Below, in pieces: positions 1 through 7,905 of a DNA stretch of 64,000 nucleotides (the first letter of the stretch is position 1; each line of letters starts with the position of its first letter). The stretch covers positions 1 through 64,000 of the forward strand of contig NZ_QRAP01000007.1 of NCBI RefSeq assembly GCF_003363015.1, read 5' to 3'. The translations under genes were made by a program, and so were the position numbers. The stretch is from Enterobacillus tribolii. Its GTDB lineage: Bacteria; Pseudomonadota; Gammaproteobacteria; Enterobacterales; Enterobacteriaceae. Under the pieces are notes generated by a model. The model had not been told where the DNA came from. It searched no databases and saw only the letters and a program-made list of their open reading frames with translations.

Positions 1-48
1 AGGTTTTCCTGATGCCGGATAGATGTAAGCAACAACCCAAAACCAGAA

Positions 49-348
49 TCAGTGCTTGCAAAACGGAGGTAGTCCATAGATGTAGTAGCTAGCTTTAGAA
101 ATACCGTTTTCACGGCAAATATCCTTCACATGCCGGCCACCTTCGACTTCTTTCAGAACTCTCTGAATCTTTAATTTTTGCTCCTCGCGGACTTTCAGAT
201 TTAACCGAGCCACCGTTAGACCTGGCCCGCAGCAATAGATTTGCCAGTCATCAGACCCGTCCTGATGTTTACCATGCCTGAGATACAACATATGCTGCTC
301 ACTGCATCCCCTGATATAGATAAAAAACGGACGGGATTGACTGGTCAT
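49..348 (-). pseudogene. Remnant carrying an IS3-family transposase OrfA-like helix-turn-helix
   Basis: A 99-codon open frame. Its last third (a stretch ending EVEGGRHVKDICRENGISKA) has the spacing and residues of the N-terminal helix-turn-helix of IS3-family (IS407-type) OrfA proteins. After SKASYY the usual NWKSKYGGM continuation is missing and unrelated residues lead to a stop, so the transposase part is truncated. The first ~60 residues resemble nothing I recognise and include the peptide CCGPGLTVARLNLKV, which is encoded again at 2542-2587. No transposase OrfB or terminal inverted repeats are visible. I read this as a decayed insertion or recombination scar at the edge of a toxin-type cassette, not a working gene. 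The OrfA resemblance is seen; the interpretation is inference. Confidence 0.5.
189..234. repeat. Direct repeat, copy 1
   Basis: 46 bases that match 2542-2587 in the same orientation with three differences. The first 27 bases are identical. It lies inside the transposase-like remnant, just beyond the lipoprotein/metallopeptidase gene pair. Confidence 0.85.
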
Positions 349-364
349 TAATTGTACTATATTA

Positions 365-742
365 CTATTTCTCTAACCTGACTTCATCGCCGTCTTTGTT
401 AAAGATAAACTTGGTTTTATATGGGTTTAGAGGTGTTTGGATGGTGATGCTATATATAGCTCCTGATACAAAATTAAAATCACTGATTTCTGGTATACAT
501 TTTCCAGCTTCTAAAGGAATTGGATTCATAGCATATGATTTATCATAAACATATTTGTTATTTCCGCCCTTCCAGATTCGTACATTTAGTATATTTTCAT
601 TTTTTACAACATTTTTCTGGTTAACAAATACACAGAGCTTACCGTTAATAACCTCTGCTTGTGCTGGATGTTGATTAATTCTATCTCCCATCGGGCAACC
701 AGATAAGAATAAAGGAACAAAAAGGAGTAAATGTTTTTTCAT
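365..742 (-). CDS. Small lipoprotein, probable periplasmic T6SS immunity protein
   Basis: 125 residues. The N-terminus is a lipoprotein signal: KKH, a hydrophobic LLLFVPLF core and the lipobox LSGC, so the mature chain would start at Cys16 and be lipid-anchored in the periplasm. The mature part is a short beta-rich domain with one further Cys pair candidate (Cys37, Cys82) and no enzyme motif. The arrangement fits the small lipoproteins annotated as putative T6SS periplasmic immunity proteins, which usually sit next to Vgr/Rhs-associated genes. The upstream gene on the same strand is a metallopeptidase of that type. If its T9 frameshift is corrected, its TGA overlaps this ATG (ATGA), which would couple their translation. 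Lipoprotein: confident. Immunity role: inference from size, lipobox and neighbour. Confidence 0.7.
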   Translation of the reverse strand: MKKHLLLFVPLFLSGCPMGDRINQHPAQAEVINGKLCVFVNQKNVVKNENILNVRIWKGGNNKYVYDKSYAMNPIPLEAGKCIPEISDFNFVSGAIYSITIQTPLNPYKTKFIFNKDGDEVRLEK

Positions 743-826
743 AATGGCAGCCCTGCACTTTTTATAATTGGTTGAAATTTGGATAAAGTAGTTTTATCTA
801 CGACCCCAATATACCGTCTTTCAGGA

Positions 827-1267
827 TTAGCAAAAAAAAACATTCACGCCATATGTTTTCAAATACCAATAATCGGCGATGATACTTGCCTGTTGTTCCA
901 TTCCATAATCGTTCAAACGTGTTTTTTCGAGTTTATAGTAGTAACTGACAAGTCCGCTAAAAAGGCCGCGTGTACGTACCCATATACCTTTTTGATGTTG
1001 CCATACATGAGCCATTTCATGAATGAATGTGTGTTGGTCTTCCTTATCTGCAAATGCAAAATCTTTCCAATACAGCTCTTTTCTAAACCAAAGTTCACCA
1101 TTAGGTGCCATTGCTGTGTATTTTGGTTGTGCTCCAAATGGAAAATAGGAATCACAATGAACAACTATTTTGGTGTAGTTGATTATGTTGCCATATACAG
1201 ACCGAGCCATTGTAATCTCGCCAAGTGTTAGCGCTCTTTTGATCCCTTCTTCTTGTTCCTGTCTCAT
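827..1267 (-). CDS. Rhs/Vgr-associated zinc metallopeptidase-like protein, 3' end frameshifted
   Basis: 146 residues from the ATG at 1267, which has a GAGAG ribosome-binding site about 8 bases upstream; the frame stays open back to 1327. It contains HEMAHVWQHQ, a zinc-peptidase HExxH motif, preceded by the family signature LTLGEITMARSVYG and a PFG..TAM.PNGEL.F segment. The same architecture is found in proteins labelled Rhs or vgr-related in enterobacterial T6SS loci. The C-terminus is odd. The frame ends at 827, directly after a run of nine T (coding strand). With eight T it would continue about 30 codons (ANPERRYIGVVDKTTLSKF...) to a TGA at 739-741 overlapping the lipoprotein ATG. The present product is therefore probably truncated or phase-switched. 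Family call from memory of the motif pattern; frameshift seen directly. Confidence 0.68.
   Translation of the reverse strand: MRQEQEEGIKRALTLGEITMARSVYGNIINYTKIVVHCDSYFPFGAQPKYTAMAPNGELWFRKELYWKDFAFADKEDQHTFIHEMAHVWQHQKGIWVRTRGLFSGLVSYYYKLEKTRLNDYGMEQQASIIADYWYLKTYGVNVFFC
832..840 (-). repeat. Nine-base poly-T tract at a frameshift point
   Basis: Nine A on the plus strand (nine T in the coding strand of the metallopeptidase gene). One base fewer joins the frame to 30 further sense codons that end in a stop overlapping the next gene. A tract of this length is prone to slippage during replication or transcription. Confidence 0.8.
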
Positions 1268-1914
1268 CAATGTATCTCTCAATCCAGAACAATTGGTAAT
1301 CAGACCGCTTTTTGACCAACAAATCAATAGGGTGCTTCTTAAACATAACTAATGGAATCAACTACTGGGAGCAGCTTCTCAAATTGCACGTGTGTGGATT
1401 TGCACGGCTTTACGGGATAAATGCAACACAGTATATGGATGGTAGATATCGATTGCTGACGCGATGACGAGTTGACCTCGCATAAAAGCCATATGAACGT
1501 GTTGATGTCGACACAATAATCTTTTTGTAATCAATTAGTTATCGTGGCATGATCTTTAGCTATCGCACAGGGTTACTTAGATCCTTATTCGGAATATTTA
1601 ACACTGGGGCTGACGATTAATTAATGATGGCTGATGAGATGGGCCTTAGAGGAAAGGAGAACTATAAAATCTGATTATTGCGAATGGCTGCTTTGACGCC
1701 CATTTTTCGTTCTAAGATGTCTGATCGGGTTTCAGTCGACTATTTCGTGTCAAAAGAGTACTACAGAGGTATCTGTATTGTGATTAATGTTTTTGCAGAA
1801 AGCTATTTTCATTTTTTTAGTGAGAGAAATTATATTTATTAGCTCGCTAGAAGCATTTGTGGTATTGTTTCAGATCCATTGGTTTTATATGTAACTTTTA
1901 CAAGGATTGAAATA
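1268..1914. other. A+T-rich intergenic region between the metallopeptidase and the unknown gene
   Basis: Divergent spacer of about 650 bases. A minus-strand frame starting at the ATG near 1346 (MFKKHPIDLL...) reads plausibly for about 30 codons and then becomes the wrong frame of the metallopeptidase. It could be an older 5' end joined by another frameshift, but this is weak. The rest shows no convincing gene, tRNA or repeat. The right part probably holds the promoter of the gene at 1915. Confidence 0.4.
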
Positions 1915-2457
1915 ATGCCATTGCCCGAAAGAATGAGACCAACCAAAGTCGGTAGCGAAATAATTAATGAGCTTGCAAAAAAAGCCGAGATGATACTTTC
2001 AAAAATTGATGAGGGTTCGGATCAAGAAGACCCTGTTTTAGTAGCCATGATGGCTGAATGGAACAGCCAGGTTACATGCCCCTATGCGTTTTCTGATTTC
2101 AGCGATTTCTCCTCCTGGACTTGTGCGAGGGAATTTACCAAAATGGCCTTTAATGTGGAGAAGTTTTATCCAGATTTTACATGGAATGAATTGATTCAAA
2201 CAATCAAGTTTCTATGCGACTGCGAGGGCAACGAATCCGAACAAAATTTTGCGCTTTCATTGCTTAAGAAAAATTTTGATGGTAACCCTTCAGACCTTAT
2301 TTTTTGGCCCAATAGCTGGTTCCAGAATCCTGAAATGTTGCATATTAATCTATCAGCTGAAGAAATTGCCGGGTATTTAATGGCCCGATCAGGCAGGGTT
2401 TTAACAGATGCTCCTGAGGTTGAGTTAAAATATCCAATGCCAGATACTGACTCTTAA
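1915..2457 (+). CDS. Hypothetical cytoplasmic acidic protein, possible immunity protein
   Basis: 180 residues from the ATG at 1915, chosen because AAGGA ends 8 bases upstream; the frame is open back to 1879 but that start has no ribosome-binding site. The product is acidic, mostly helical, rich in Trp and Phe in its middle (SDFSDFSSWTCAREF), and has no signal peptide or membrane segment. I do not recognise the family. It is A+T-rich relative to setB, lies between two copies of a direct repeat together with a lipoprotein and a Vgr-type metallopeptidase, and is in the size range of cytoplasmic immunity proteins. A toxin-immunity or antitoxin role is only inferred from position. Confidence 0.55.
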   Translation: MPLPERMRPTKVGSEIINELAKKAEMILSKIDEGSDQEDPVLVAMMAEWNSQVTCPYAFSDFSDFSSWTCAREFTKMAFNVEKFYPDFTWNELIQTIKFLCDCEGNESEQNFALSLLKKNFDGNPSDLIFWPNSWFQNPEMLHINLSAEEIAGYLMARSGRVLTDAPEVELKYPMPDTDS

Positions 2458-2541
2458 TAAAATATGCATCGTCATACTTTGGGGCGGATACATTTCGTTA
2501 AAGCTATGTGTAAGAATTAACTTCCGCTCCTCGCTCTCAGC

Positions 2542-2587
2542 GGACTTTCAGATTTAACCGAGCCACCGCCAGACCTGGTCCGCAGCA
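2542..2587. repeat. Direct repeat, copy 2
   Basis: Same orientation as 189-234, 43 of 46 bases identical. On the minus strand the copy encodes the same short peptide (CCGPGLAVARLNLKVR) before a stop, with two synonymous-type changes. The two copies bracket the lipoprotein, metallopeptidase and unknown gene. Confidence 0.85.
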
Positions 2588-2645
2588 GATACAAATTACG
2601 CAGTTAGCGTGACCACCACTCACAACGCGTAAAACCATTCCCCCT

Positions 2646-3824
2646 TCACACATCTTTGATCTTCCACATACATCCCAACCCGGCAGCGATTAACCCCACT
2701 GACACGAAAAACACGCCATGATAGCTCCAGAACTCCGCTACCACCCCGGCGATCGACCCGGCAATAATCCACCCGACGCGGGTCGAGTTAGTAAACAGCG
2801 TAGTCGCTGCTCCAGCCTGCCCGGGCATTAAATCCTGAAAATAAAGCATTCCGATCCCGGCCAGAATGCCAATAAACACAGCGTTCATCGCCTGCAGGAT
2901 CAGTAACTGCCAGGGCGCGGTGAACATCAGCATACCGACATAAAACACGATGCCTGCCACCAAAGCGATACGCATCATCAGGCGCTTACCGAAGCGCTGA
3001 GCGTAATAACCGGCGATCAGCATCGTCGGGATTTCCAACCCGGCAGCCGTTCCCATCATGACCCCGGCCAGTTTCTCCGGCAGTTGCAGTTCTCGCACCA
3101 GGTACAGCGGCATATTGATGATGTACATGCTGTTGCTGGTCCACATCAGGGAACAGGCGGCGAACAGCAACAGGGTATCGCGCCGGTTGCGGCGCGGGGC
3201 TTCAAGCGCCTCTGTGGTGCGGACTTTAGGCTTGGGCATGGAGGGCAGCAGATACCAGACGATCACGCCGCAGCCGAGGAACGTCACCGTAGCTGCAAGG
3301 TACATAAACGGAAAGCCGAAGCCCAGCGCCAGCGCAAAGGCGATAGGCGGGCCGATCACCCAGGCCAGGGAGACCTGCGCACGCAGGATGGAGCTGAACA
3401 TCACCGCTTCTTTGCCGGTTTTTTCGGCGTATTCCCGCGCCAGGGCGAACATTTGCGGGTTGGCGGTGGAGCCGAAGCTGGTCAGGATCACCCCGATAAA
3501 CAACAAAATGTAGTAATTACGGTTATAGGCATACAGCAGGCACCCGGCGGCGCCCAGCAGGCAGCAGAGCAGGATCAGACGTTTGCGGTCGCCGGCCCGG
3601 TCGGAGTAGGTCGCCAGCAGTTGGCTGACGATAATCCCGATCACCGCGCTGCCGGTGTAGAACAACCCCACCATAAACGGGCTGTCGATGACTTCTGTGG
3701 AAAGGAACAGGCTCAGGGTCGGCGTTTGCAATGCGCCGGCGATGCCGGTGAGGAACGCGACGATCAAAAACGCTGAGGAAGTGGTGTCCGGCAAGCGGCG
3801 GACTGCCGCAGAATGGATGCGCAT
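2646..3824 (-). CDS. setB: Sugar efflux transporter SetB (MFS)
   Basis: 392 residues, 12 predicted membrane segments, essentially collinear with E. coli SetB (393 residues). Conserved landmarks include AFLIVAFLTGIAGALQTPTLS near residue 20, TGSAVIGIIVSQ, GDRKRLI in the loop between helices 2 and 3, NPQMFALAREYAEKTGKEAVMFSS, EAPRRNRRDTLLLF at the central loop, KLAGVMMGTAAGLEIPTMLIAGY and YFQDLMPGQAGAATTL. SetA/SetB proteins export glucosides, lactose and related sugars across the inner membrane. It is a single-gene unit placed between two blocks of A+T-rich accessory DNA, so it is probably the ancestral gene into whose flanks those blocks were inserted. An AACAACGTTGTT palindrome lies 27-38 bases upstream. 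Confidence 0.95.
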   Translation of the reverse strand: MRIHSAAVRRLPDTTSSAFLIVAFLTGIAGALQTPTLSLFLSTEVIDSPFMVGLFYTGSAVIGIIVSQLLATYSDRAGDRKRLILLCCLLGAAGCLLYAYNRNYYILLFIGVILTSFGSTANPQMFALAREYAEKTGKEAVMFSSILRAQVSLAWVIGPPIAFALALGFGFPFMYLAATVTFLGCGVIVWYLLPSMPKPKVRTTEALEAPRRNRRDTLLLFAACSLMWTSNSMYIINMPLYLVRELQLPEKLAGVMMGTAAGLEIPTMLIAGYYAQRFGKRLMMRIALVAGIVFYVGMLMFTAPWQLLILQAMNAVFIGILAGIGMLYFQDLMPGQAGAATTLFTNSTRVGWIIAGSIAGVVAEFWSYHGVFFVSVGLIAAGLGCMWKIKDV

Positions 3825-4139
3825 AAACGTAATGACAACAATATAATAACAACAACGTTGTTAAGGATAAATTTTAAACAGAGGCGGAATAGTACGCCTG
3901 AATATGATAAATGAAAAGGTGTTTCAGACGGCTGGACGTAAAAATGTTATACAAGGAGTGACAAAGGAAAAGAAGGCTTTACTGGCGTTTGAAGGGATAA
4001 AAATCAGTTCAAGAAAACTTACTTCATGTTTCAGTTATAGCTGATTGCTTATTTTATTGAGTTATGATTCCATCAAGAATGGATCTTTATAAGGATTAAA
4101 TAGCAATTTTCTATTTGGTAGATGGGCAGGAGAGAAGGA
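3825..4139. other. Divergent intergenic region, setB and effector promoters
   Basis: A+T-rich spacer of about 315 bases between divergently transcribed setB and the DUF4150 effector. Apart from the palindrome at 3851-3862 I see no gene or repeat. The right end supplies the effector ribosome-binding site (AGGAGAG, 4128-4134). Confidence 0.5.
3851..3862. promoter_or_regulatory. Palindrome upstream of setB, possible operator
   Basis: Perfect 12-base palindrome AACAACGTTGTT, 27 bases before the setB start codon, in the position of an operator or overlapping the transcript start. The regulator is unknown. Confidence 0.35.
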
Positions 4140-5336
4140 ATGTCGACGCATGTGTATGCAAATGGAAATGAAGTTAGCTGTAAAGCCGCTGATGGAAAAA
4201 CGTCAAGTGCATTTCCGGATCCTTGCTGGAGTCCGCCTCCCCCACCTACAGGGCCGATTGTTGTACCTTATCCAAATTTCGCCAAGCCTTCCTCTTTAAA
4301 GAAGGGGAGTTCAACGGTCTTGATAAAACGTAGCGCCGTTGCGTTGACTGACCGCTCCTATTTCTCTACGAGCACAGGGAACGAACCTGCGACTCCGGCA
4401 TTTATGAAGGGGGTTCTTACCAAGAAAATTAAAGGTAAGACTTATTATAATCAGTGGTCAATGAACGTGAAGTTTGAAGGAAAGGGGGTATGCCGCAACT
4501 TTGATATCATGACACATAATCATGGTAGCTTCACGGGGAATACCCCACCTTTTCCATTCCTGGATGATAGAGCGAAGGGATCAACTGCAGGCGATCCTTG
4601 CGAGACAGAAAGGAAAAATATTAGGGATAGTTGTGACACACCAGATGAGGGAAAAAACTGGAATGAAACTAATTGTCCTCCTGTATTTGATGGTTATACG
4701 GAGGATGAGGGGAGGTTAAGTCAACAGATGAGGGCTGCAAAAGAAGAAGGATCTTGTGTTAAAGCTCTAAAGTGTCGACTAATACCTTATGATAATGGCG
4801 GAGAACAGGATGGTACAGGGTGTTGTAATGGTCAGACACCTCATCACCTTTTAGCTGATTCTATGTTTAAACCATGTGGCGTTAAGAGAACGCAGTCATC
4901 TCCATTCAGTTCTAAGTACAGTATAGGTGCGGCACCTAATATATGTATGGAAGGGAAAAGGCAACATATGGGCTCTCATCAGGAAATACATCATGATATA
5001 GCTAAAGAGTTTCTGAACTATATGACTGATAATATGGATCCTATGGGAAGTCCAAAATATCCGACAAAAATTCCACTAGATAAGTCAATAGAGTTGTCTT
5101 CGCGTTTTGTTGCGGCTGAATATGGATGTGAGCCGGATTGTATTCAGCAGCAATTAAAGAGTTATTATAATGAAGAATGCGGGATGGATCCAAAAACAGA
5201 AGTATATACCGTTGATCAGAGTGGTCATAAATATGCATGCAAAGGAGACAGTGATAGCTATGTAACGGCCAACCAAAATAAATTAGGCGTTAGCAGTAAT
5301 AGCTCTGGCTCTTCAATGTCGGGTATTTTTGATTAA
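4140..5336 (+). CDS. DUF4150 (PAAR-like) T6SS effector with HNH/Endo VII-type nuclease toxin domain
   Basis: 398 residues from the ATG at 4140 (strong purine-rich site just upstream; the frame opens at 4122). Residues ~1-130 match the PAAR-like DUF4150 domain: the start HVYANGNEVSCKAADGKT, a proline-rich FPDPCWSPPPPPTGPIVVPYPN segment and the later KRSAVALTDRSYFSTSTGNEP. Such domains cap the T6SS spike and carry the toxin into target cells. Residues ~225-300 look like a toxin of the HNH/endonuclease VII superfamily: GTGCCNGQTPHHLL (His235-His236), APNICMEG and GSHQEIHH (His280, His284-285). The domain is Cys-rich. No T6SS structural genes are in the window, so this is an orphan effector. It is followed after 22 bases by its likely immunity gene. 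DUF4150 call strong; toxin class good but from motif memory. Confidence 0.8.
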   Translation: MSTHVYANGNEVSCKAADGKTSSAFPDPCWSPPPPPTGPIVVPYPNFAKPSSLKKGSSTVLIKRSAVALTDRSYFSTSTGNEPATPAFMKGVLTKKIKGKTYYNQWSMNVKFEGKGVCRNFDIMTHNHGSFTGNTPPFPFLDDRAKGSTAGDPCETERKNIRDSCDTPDEGKNWNETNCPPVFDGYTEDEGRLSQQMRAAKEEGSCVKALKCRLIPYDNGGEQDGTGCCNGQTPHHLLADSMFKPCGVKRTQSSPFSSKYSIGAAPNICMEGKRQHMGSHQEIHHDIAKEFLNYMTDNMDPMGSPKYPTKIPLDKSIELSSRFVAAEYGCEPDCIQQQLKSYYNEECGMDPKTEVYTVDQSGHKYACKGDSDSYVTANQNKLGVSSNSSGSSMSGIFD

Positions 5337-5358
5337 TATTCTCTGAGGGGTATTATTT

Positions 5359-6315
5359 ATGCAGGCAATGATCTCTAAACAATTTTGGTCTGAATTCTGT
5401 GAAGGCTATTCATTCAAAGACTGTGCGATTCATGGAGAAAATAAAATCTACCTTCTGGCCGAAGAAGACAGGAAGCATGAAGAGCAAATCGCCAAAATGC
5501 GGGTATTAATACTGGCGCAGGTCAATGAGAAAATAGAATACGGCTATGTGAATTTCGATGAGTCATTCTGGGCGACAATCGGCATTTCGGAACAACCGCT
5601 GAAGCAAGGCGTCATCATTCAGGTTTTAGGCGGCTCGGTTGTTCCTGTCGGTGGAGGCAGGAGCGTTTGGCCTACGGAGTCCATTAAGCGCGATGAGATG
5701 TGCGTCATTACGAAGTCAAAAAATATTGGTGGCTATATATGGGCGACGGGAAGTAAAAGGGAGATTTTCAAACGGACGGGTATCGATCAGTGGATCGCTG
5801 TAGATGCCGGGCTGGTTAAGAACCCTTCGTCCCCGCATCATGATGAGGTCGGTTTTCTCGGCATTGATGGTTTCAGCCAGAATGACATCTACGCGGTGGG
5901 TGGCCTGGGCGATATATGGCATTACGACGGCACTCTGTGGCATCAGTGCGGTTTCCCGACCAACGACAAACTGACCGCCGTATGCTGTGCAGAAGAGGGG
6001 TTTGTCTATGTGGCATCACGATACAAACTGTGGAAAGGGCGTCTTAATCAATGGGAAGCCGTTCATGAACTCAGTCTGGCGAATTACATCCATGATTTAT
6101 GTTGGTTTGATAACCGGCTTTGGGGCTGCGGACCTTTTGATTTTTTCTGCTGGGACGGAAAGACGCTGGAAGAGAATGTCACCAGCCAGGATAGTGAGCT
6201 GACCCTGATGGGAAGTATGGACTGCAGCGCCGGTTTTTTATTGGTCGCGGGCAGTAAAAGCGTCAGGACCTTTGATGGACGACAGTGGCATACCATCGTA
6301 CCCGGCCGTATGTAG
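5359..6315 (+). CDS. Probable immunity protein with beta-propeller-like repeats
   Basis: 318 residues, no signal peptide. It lies 22 bases downstream of the nuclease effector on the same strand, with AGGGG about 9 bases before the start, so the two form an operon. The C-terminal two thirds contain at least four repeats of the type hydrophobic-strand / YAVGG.G.IWHYDG..W / WHQCG, for example around NDIYAVGGLGDIWHYDGTLW and GFVYVASRYKLWKGRLNQW. These resemble Kelch/WD-like propeller blades. The N-terminal ~90 residues look different and could cap the fold. Position directly after the toxin makes it the obvious immunity candidate, acting in the cytoplasm against a nuclease. Immunity is inference; the repeats are seen. 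Confidence 0.65.
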   Translation: MQAMISKQFWSEFCEGYSFKDCAIHGENKIYLLAEEDRKHEEQIAKMRVLILAQVNEKIEYGYVNFDESFWATIGISEQPLKQGVIIQVLGGSVVPVGGGRSVWPTESIKRDEMCVITKSKNIGGYIWATGSKREIFKRTGIDQWIAVDAGLVKNPSSPHHDEVGFLGIDGFSQNDIYAVGGLGDIWHYDGTLWHQCGFPTNDKLTAVCCAEEGFVYVASRYKLWKGRLNQWEAVHELSLANYIHDLCWFDNRLWGCGPFDFFCWDGKTLEENVTSQDSELTLMGSMDCSAGFLLVAGSKSVRTFDGRQWHTIVPGRM

Positions 6316-6357
6316 CCCGATGGCGGGGAAGAGATAGCTGCGCGAATATCGAAATAT

Positions 6358-6384
6358 AAAAAAACAGGCCGGTAACTCCGGCCC
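6358..6384 (-). terminator. Rho-independent terminator of ttdABT
   Basis: On the minus strand GGCCGG-AGTTA-CCGGCC is followed after CTG by a run of seven T. It lies just after the ttdT stop codon. Confidence 0.75.
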
Positions 6385-6397
6385 GTTACGGTAAAAC

Positions 6398-7861
6398 TCA
6401 CCCCAGCACCCACGGCATCCAAAACAGCCCGGTCAATATCAACAGGATCAAAAACAACCCGCCGAAAATCGCGCCCAGCCGCCAGTAATCGGCGGTGGGT
6501 AAGTAGCCACTACCATAGTAAATCGGGCTGGGGCCGGTAGCGTAGGGCGTCAGGATGCTGCCCAGGCCGATAGCTGCGCCGACCATCAGGCAGAAGACGG
6601 GCAGCGAAATACCCGGTATCGCCATCGCAGCAGCGATCATCATCGGCGCCAGAGCCGAGGTGTATGCAGTGGCGCTGGCGAAGAAGTAGCGCAGCAGGTA
6701 AAACACCGCAATCAGCGCTATCATCACCATCAGCGGCGGGAAACCTGCCAGCCCGTGTGCCAGTCGTTCGCCGAACCAGACGATAAAGCCGGTATTATTC
6801 AGGCCGGTTGCCAGCGTAATCAACGACGCCAGCCAGAAGAACACGTTCCAGGCAGACTTGTTGCTGACAATATCGTCCCAGCGAATGATTTTGGTCACCA
6901 GCATCAGCGCCACGACGCTATAGCCCACCATCGCTGCATCAATGTACTCCCCGCCGAATATCCACAACAACAGGGCGCCGACCATCAGCACCAGCATGCG
7001 CTTTTCACGGCCGCTGAGCGGCCCCATTGCGCTGAGCTCTTCCCGCGCCCACTTCGGCACCTGTTCCCCGGCTTTCAGCGTGGGCGGATACAACACGTAA
7101 GCCAGCCACGGCACCAGCAGAATCAGCAGAATGCTTAGCGGCAGCATGCCGAGAAACCACTCTCCCCAACTCAGGGCGCTGCCGGAGGCGCTTTTCATCA
7201 GCCCGACCAGCAGCAGGTTGGGCGCCATCGCGGTGAGGAAGACTGCGCTGGTAACGCAGTCGGCGGTGATGCCCATCCACATGATGTACGAGCCGATGCT
7301 GCGCGCGCTCGGTCCGTTGGGCTGAGAATCATACAGCGGTGGCAGGTTGCGGATGATGGGGTAGATGATCCCGGCCCCGCGCGCCGAGTTGGACGGCGTG
7401 ACCGGCGCCAGCACTAGTTCGGACAGCATGACCGCGTAGCCGAGAAACAGCGTCTTGTGCCCCATCTTGCGCACCAGGTGCAGCGCGATGCGCCGGCCCA
7501 GTCCGGTTTTCTCATAACCGGTGCCGAACATGAAGGCGGCGAAAATCAGCCAGATGACGGAGTTGGAAAAGCCGGAAACCGCCCAGGAAAGGGCCTTTGA
7601 GGTAAATCTGAAGCCGTCCTGGGCCAGCTGCTGCGGGCTGAACAACAGCCAGGGTGAGAGAATGGCGATGATGGAAATGCCGATCATCGCCACCACGGCG
7701 CCGGGCAGCGGTTCGAGAATCAGGCCGACGATAACGCCCATAAAGACGGCGAAATAGAGCCAGGCGTGTGGTTCCAGGCCGGCGGGAGCCGGTATCAGCG
7801 CGATGACGATAATCACCGCGAGCGGCGCCAGATACCGCCAGACGTGACGAAGGGTATCCAT
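6398..7861 (-). CDS. ttdT: L-tartrate/succinate antiporter TtdT
   Basis: 487 residues, same length as E. coli TtdT and alignable end to end. It is a divalent anion:sodium symporter (DASS) family membrane protein with about 12 helices. Landmarks: GVIVGLILEPLPGAVVAM, the SNSVIWLIFAAFMFGTGYEKTGLG segment, the first signature LAPVTPSNSARGAGIIYPI, and the second region YFFASATAYTSALAPMM and TGPSPIYYGSGYLPTADYW. It imports L-tartrate in exchange for succinate, the end product of tartrate fermentation. It is the last gene of ttdABT, 44 bases after ttdB. That gap contains a terminator-like hairpin, so ttdT is probably expressed less than ttdAB. Confidence 0.96.
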   Translation of the reverse strand: MDTLRHVWRYLAPLAVIIVIALIPAPAGLEPHAWLYFAVFMGVIVGLILEPLPGAVVAMIGISIIAILSPWLLFSPQQLAQDGFRFTSKALSWAVSGFSNSVIWLIFAAFMFGTGYEKTGLGRRIALHLVRKMGHKTLFLGYAVMLSELVLAPVTPSNSARGAGIIYPIIRNLPPLYDSQPNGPSARSIGSYIMWMGITADCVTSAVFLTAMAPNLLLVGLMKSASGSALSWGEWFLGMLPLSILLILLVPWLAYVLYPPTLKAGEQVPKWAREELSAMGPLSGREKRMLVLMVGALLLWIFGGEYIDAAMVGYSVVALMLVTKIIRWDDIVSNKSAWNVFFWLASLITLATGLNNTGFIVWFGERLAHGLAGFPPLMVMIALIAVFYLLRYFFASATAYTSALAPMMIAAAMAIPGISLPVFCLMVGAAIGLGSILTPYATGPSPIYYGSGYLPTADYWRLGAIFGGLFLILLILTGLFWMPWVLG

Positions 7862-7874
7862 GGTGACATCCTGT

Positions 7875-7899
7875 AAAAACGGGAGGCGAACCGCCTCCC
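7875..7899 (-). terminator. Terminator-like hairpin between ttdB and ttdT
   Basis: Minus strand GGGAGGCG-GTT-CGCCTCCC (8-bp stem, 3-base loop) followed by GTTTTTA. It sits in the 44-base gap, so it should cause partial termination before ttdT. Confidence 0.65.
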
Positions 7900-7905
7900 G
7901 GCGGG

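Noticed and set aside
3084..3776. Long open frame antisense to setB
   Set aside because: It mirrors the codon structure of setB in a G+C-rich gene; His/Gln/Arg-rich product with no domain. The same applies to the long antisense frames over hisA, hisF, hisB, hisC, torA, maeA, sbcB and the dehydrogenase operon.
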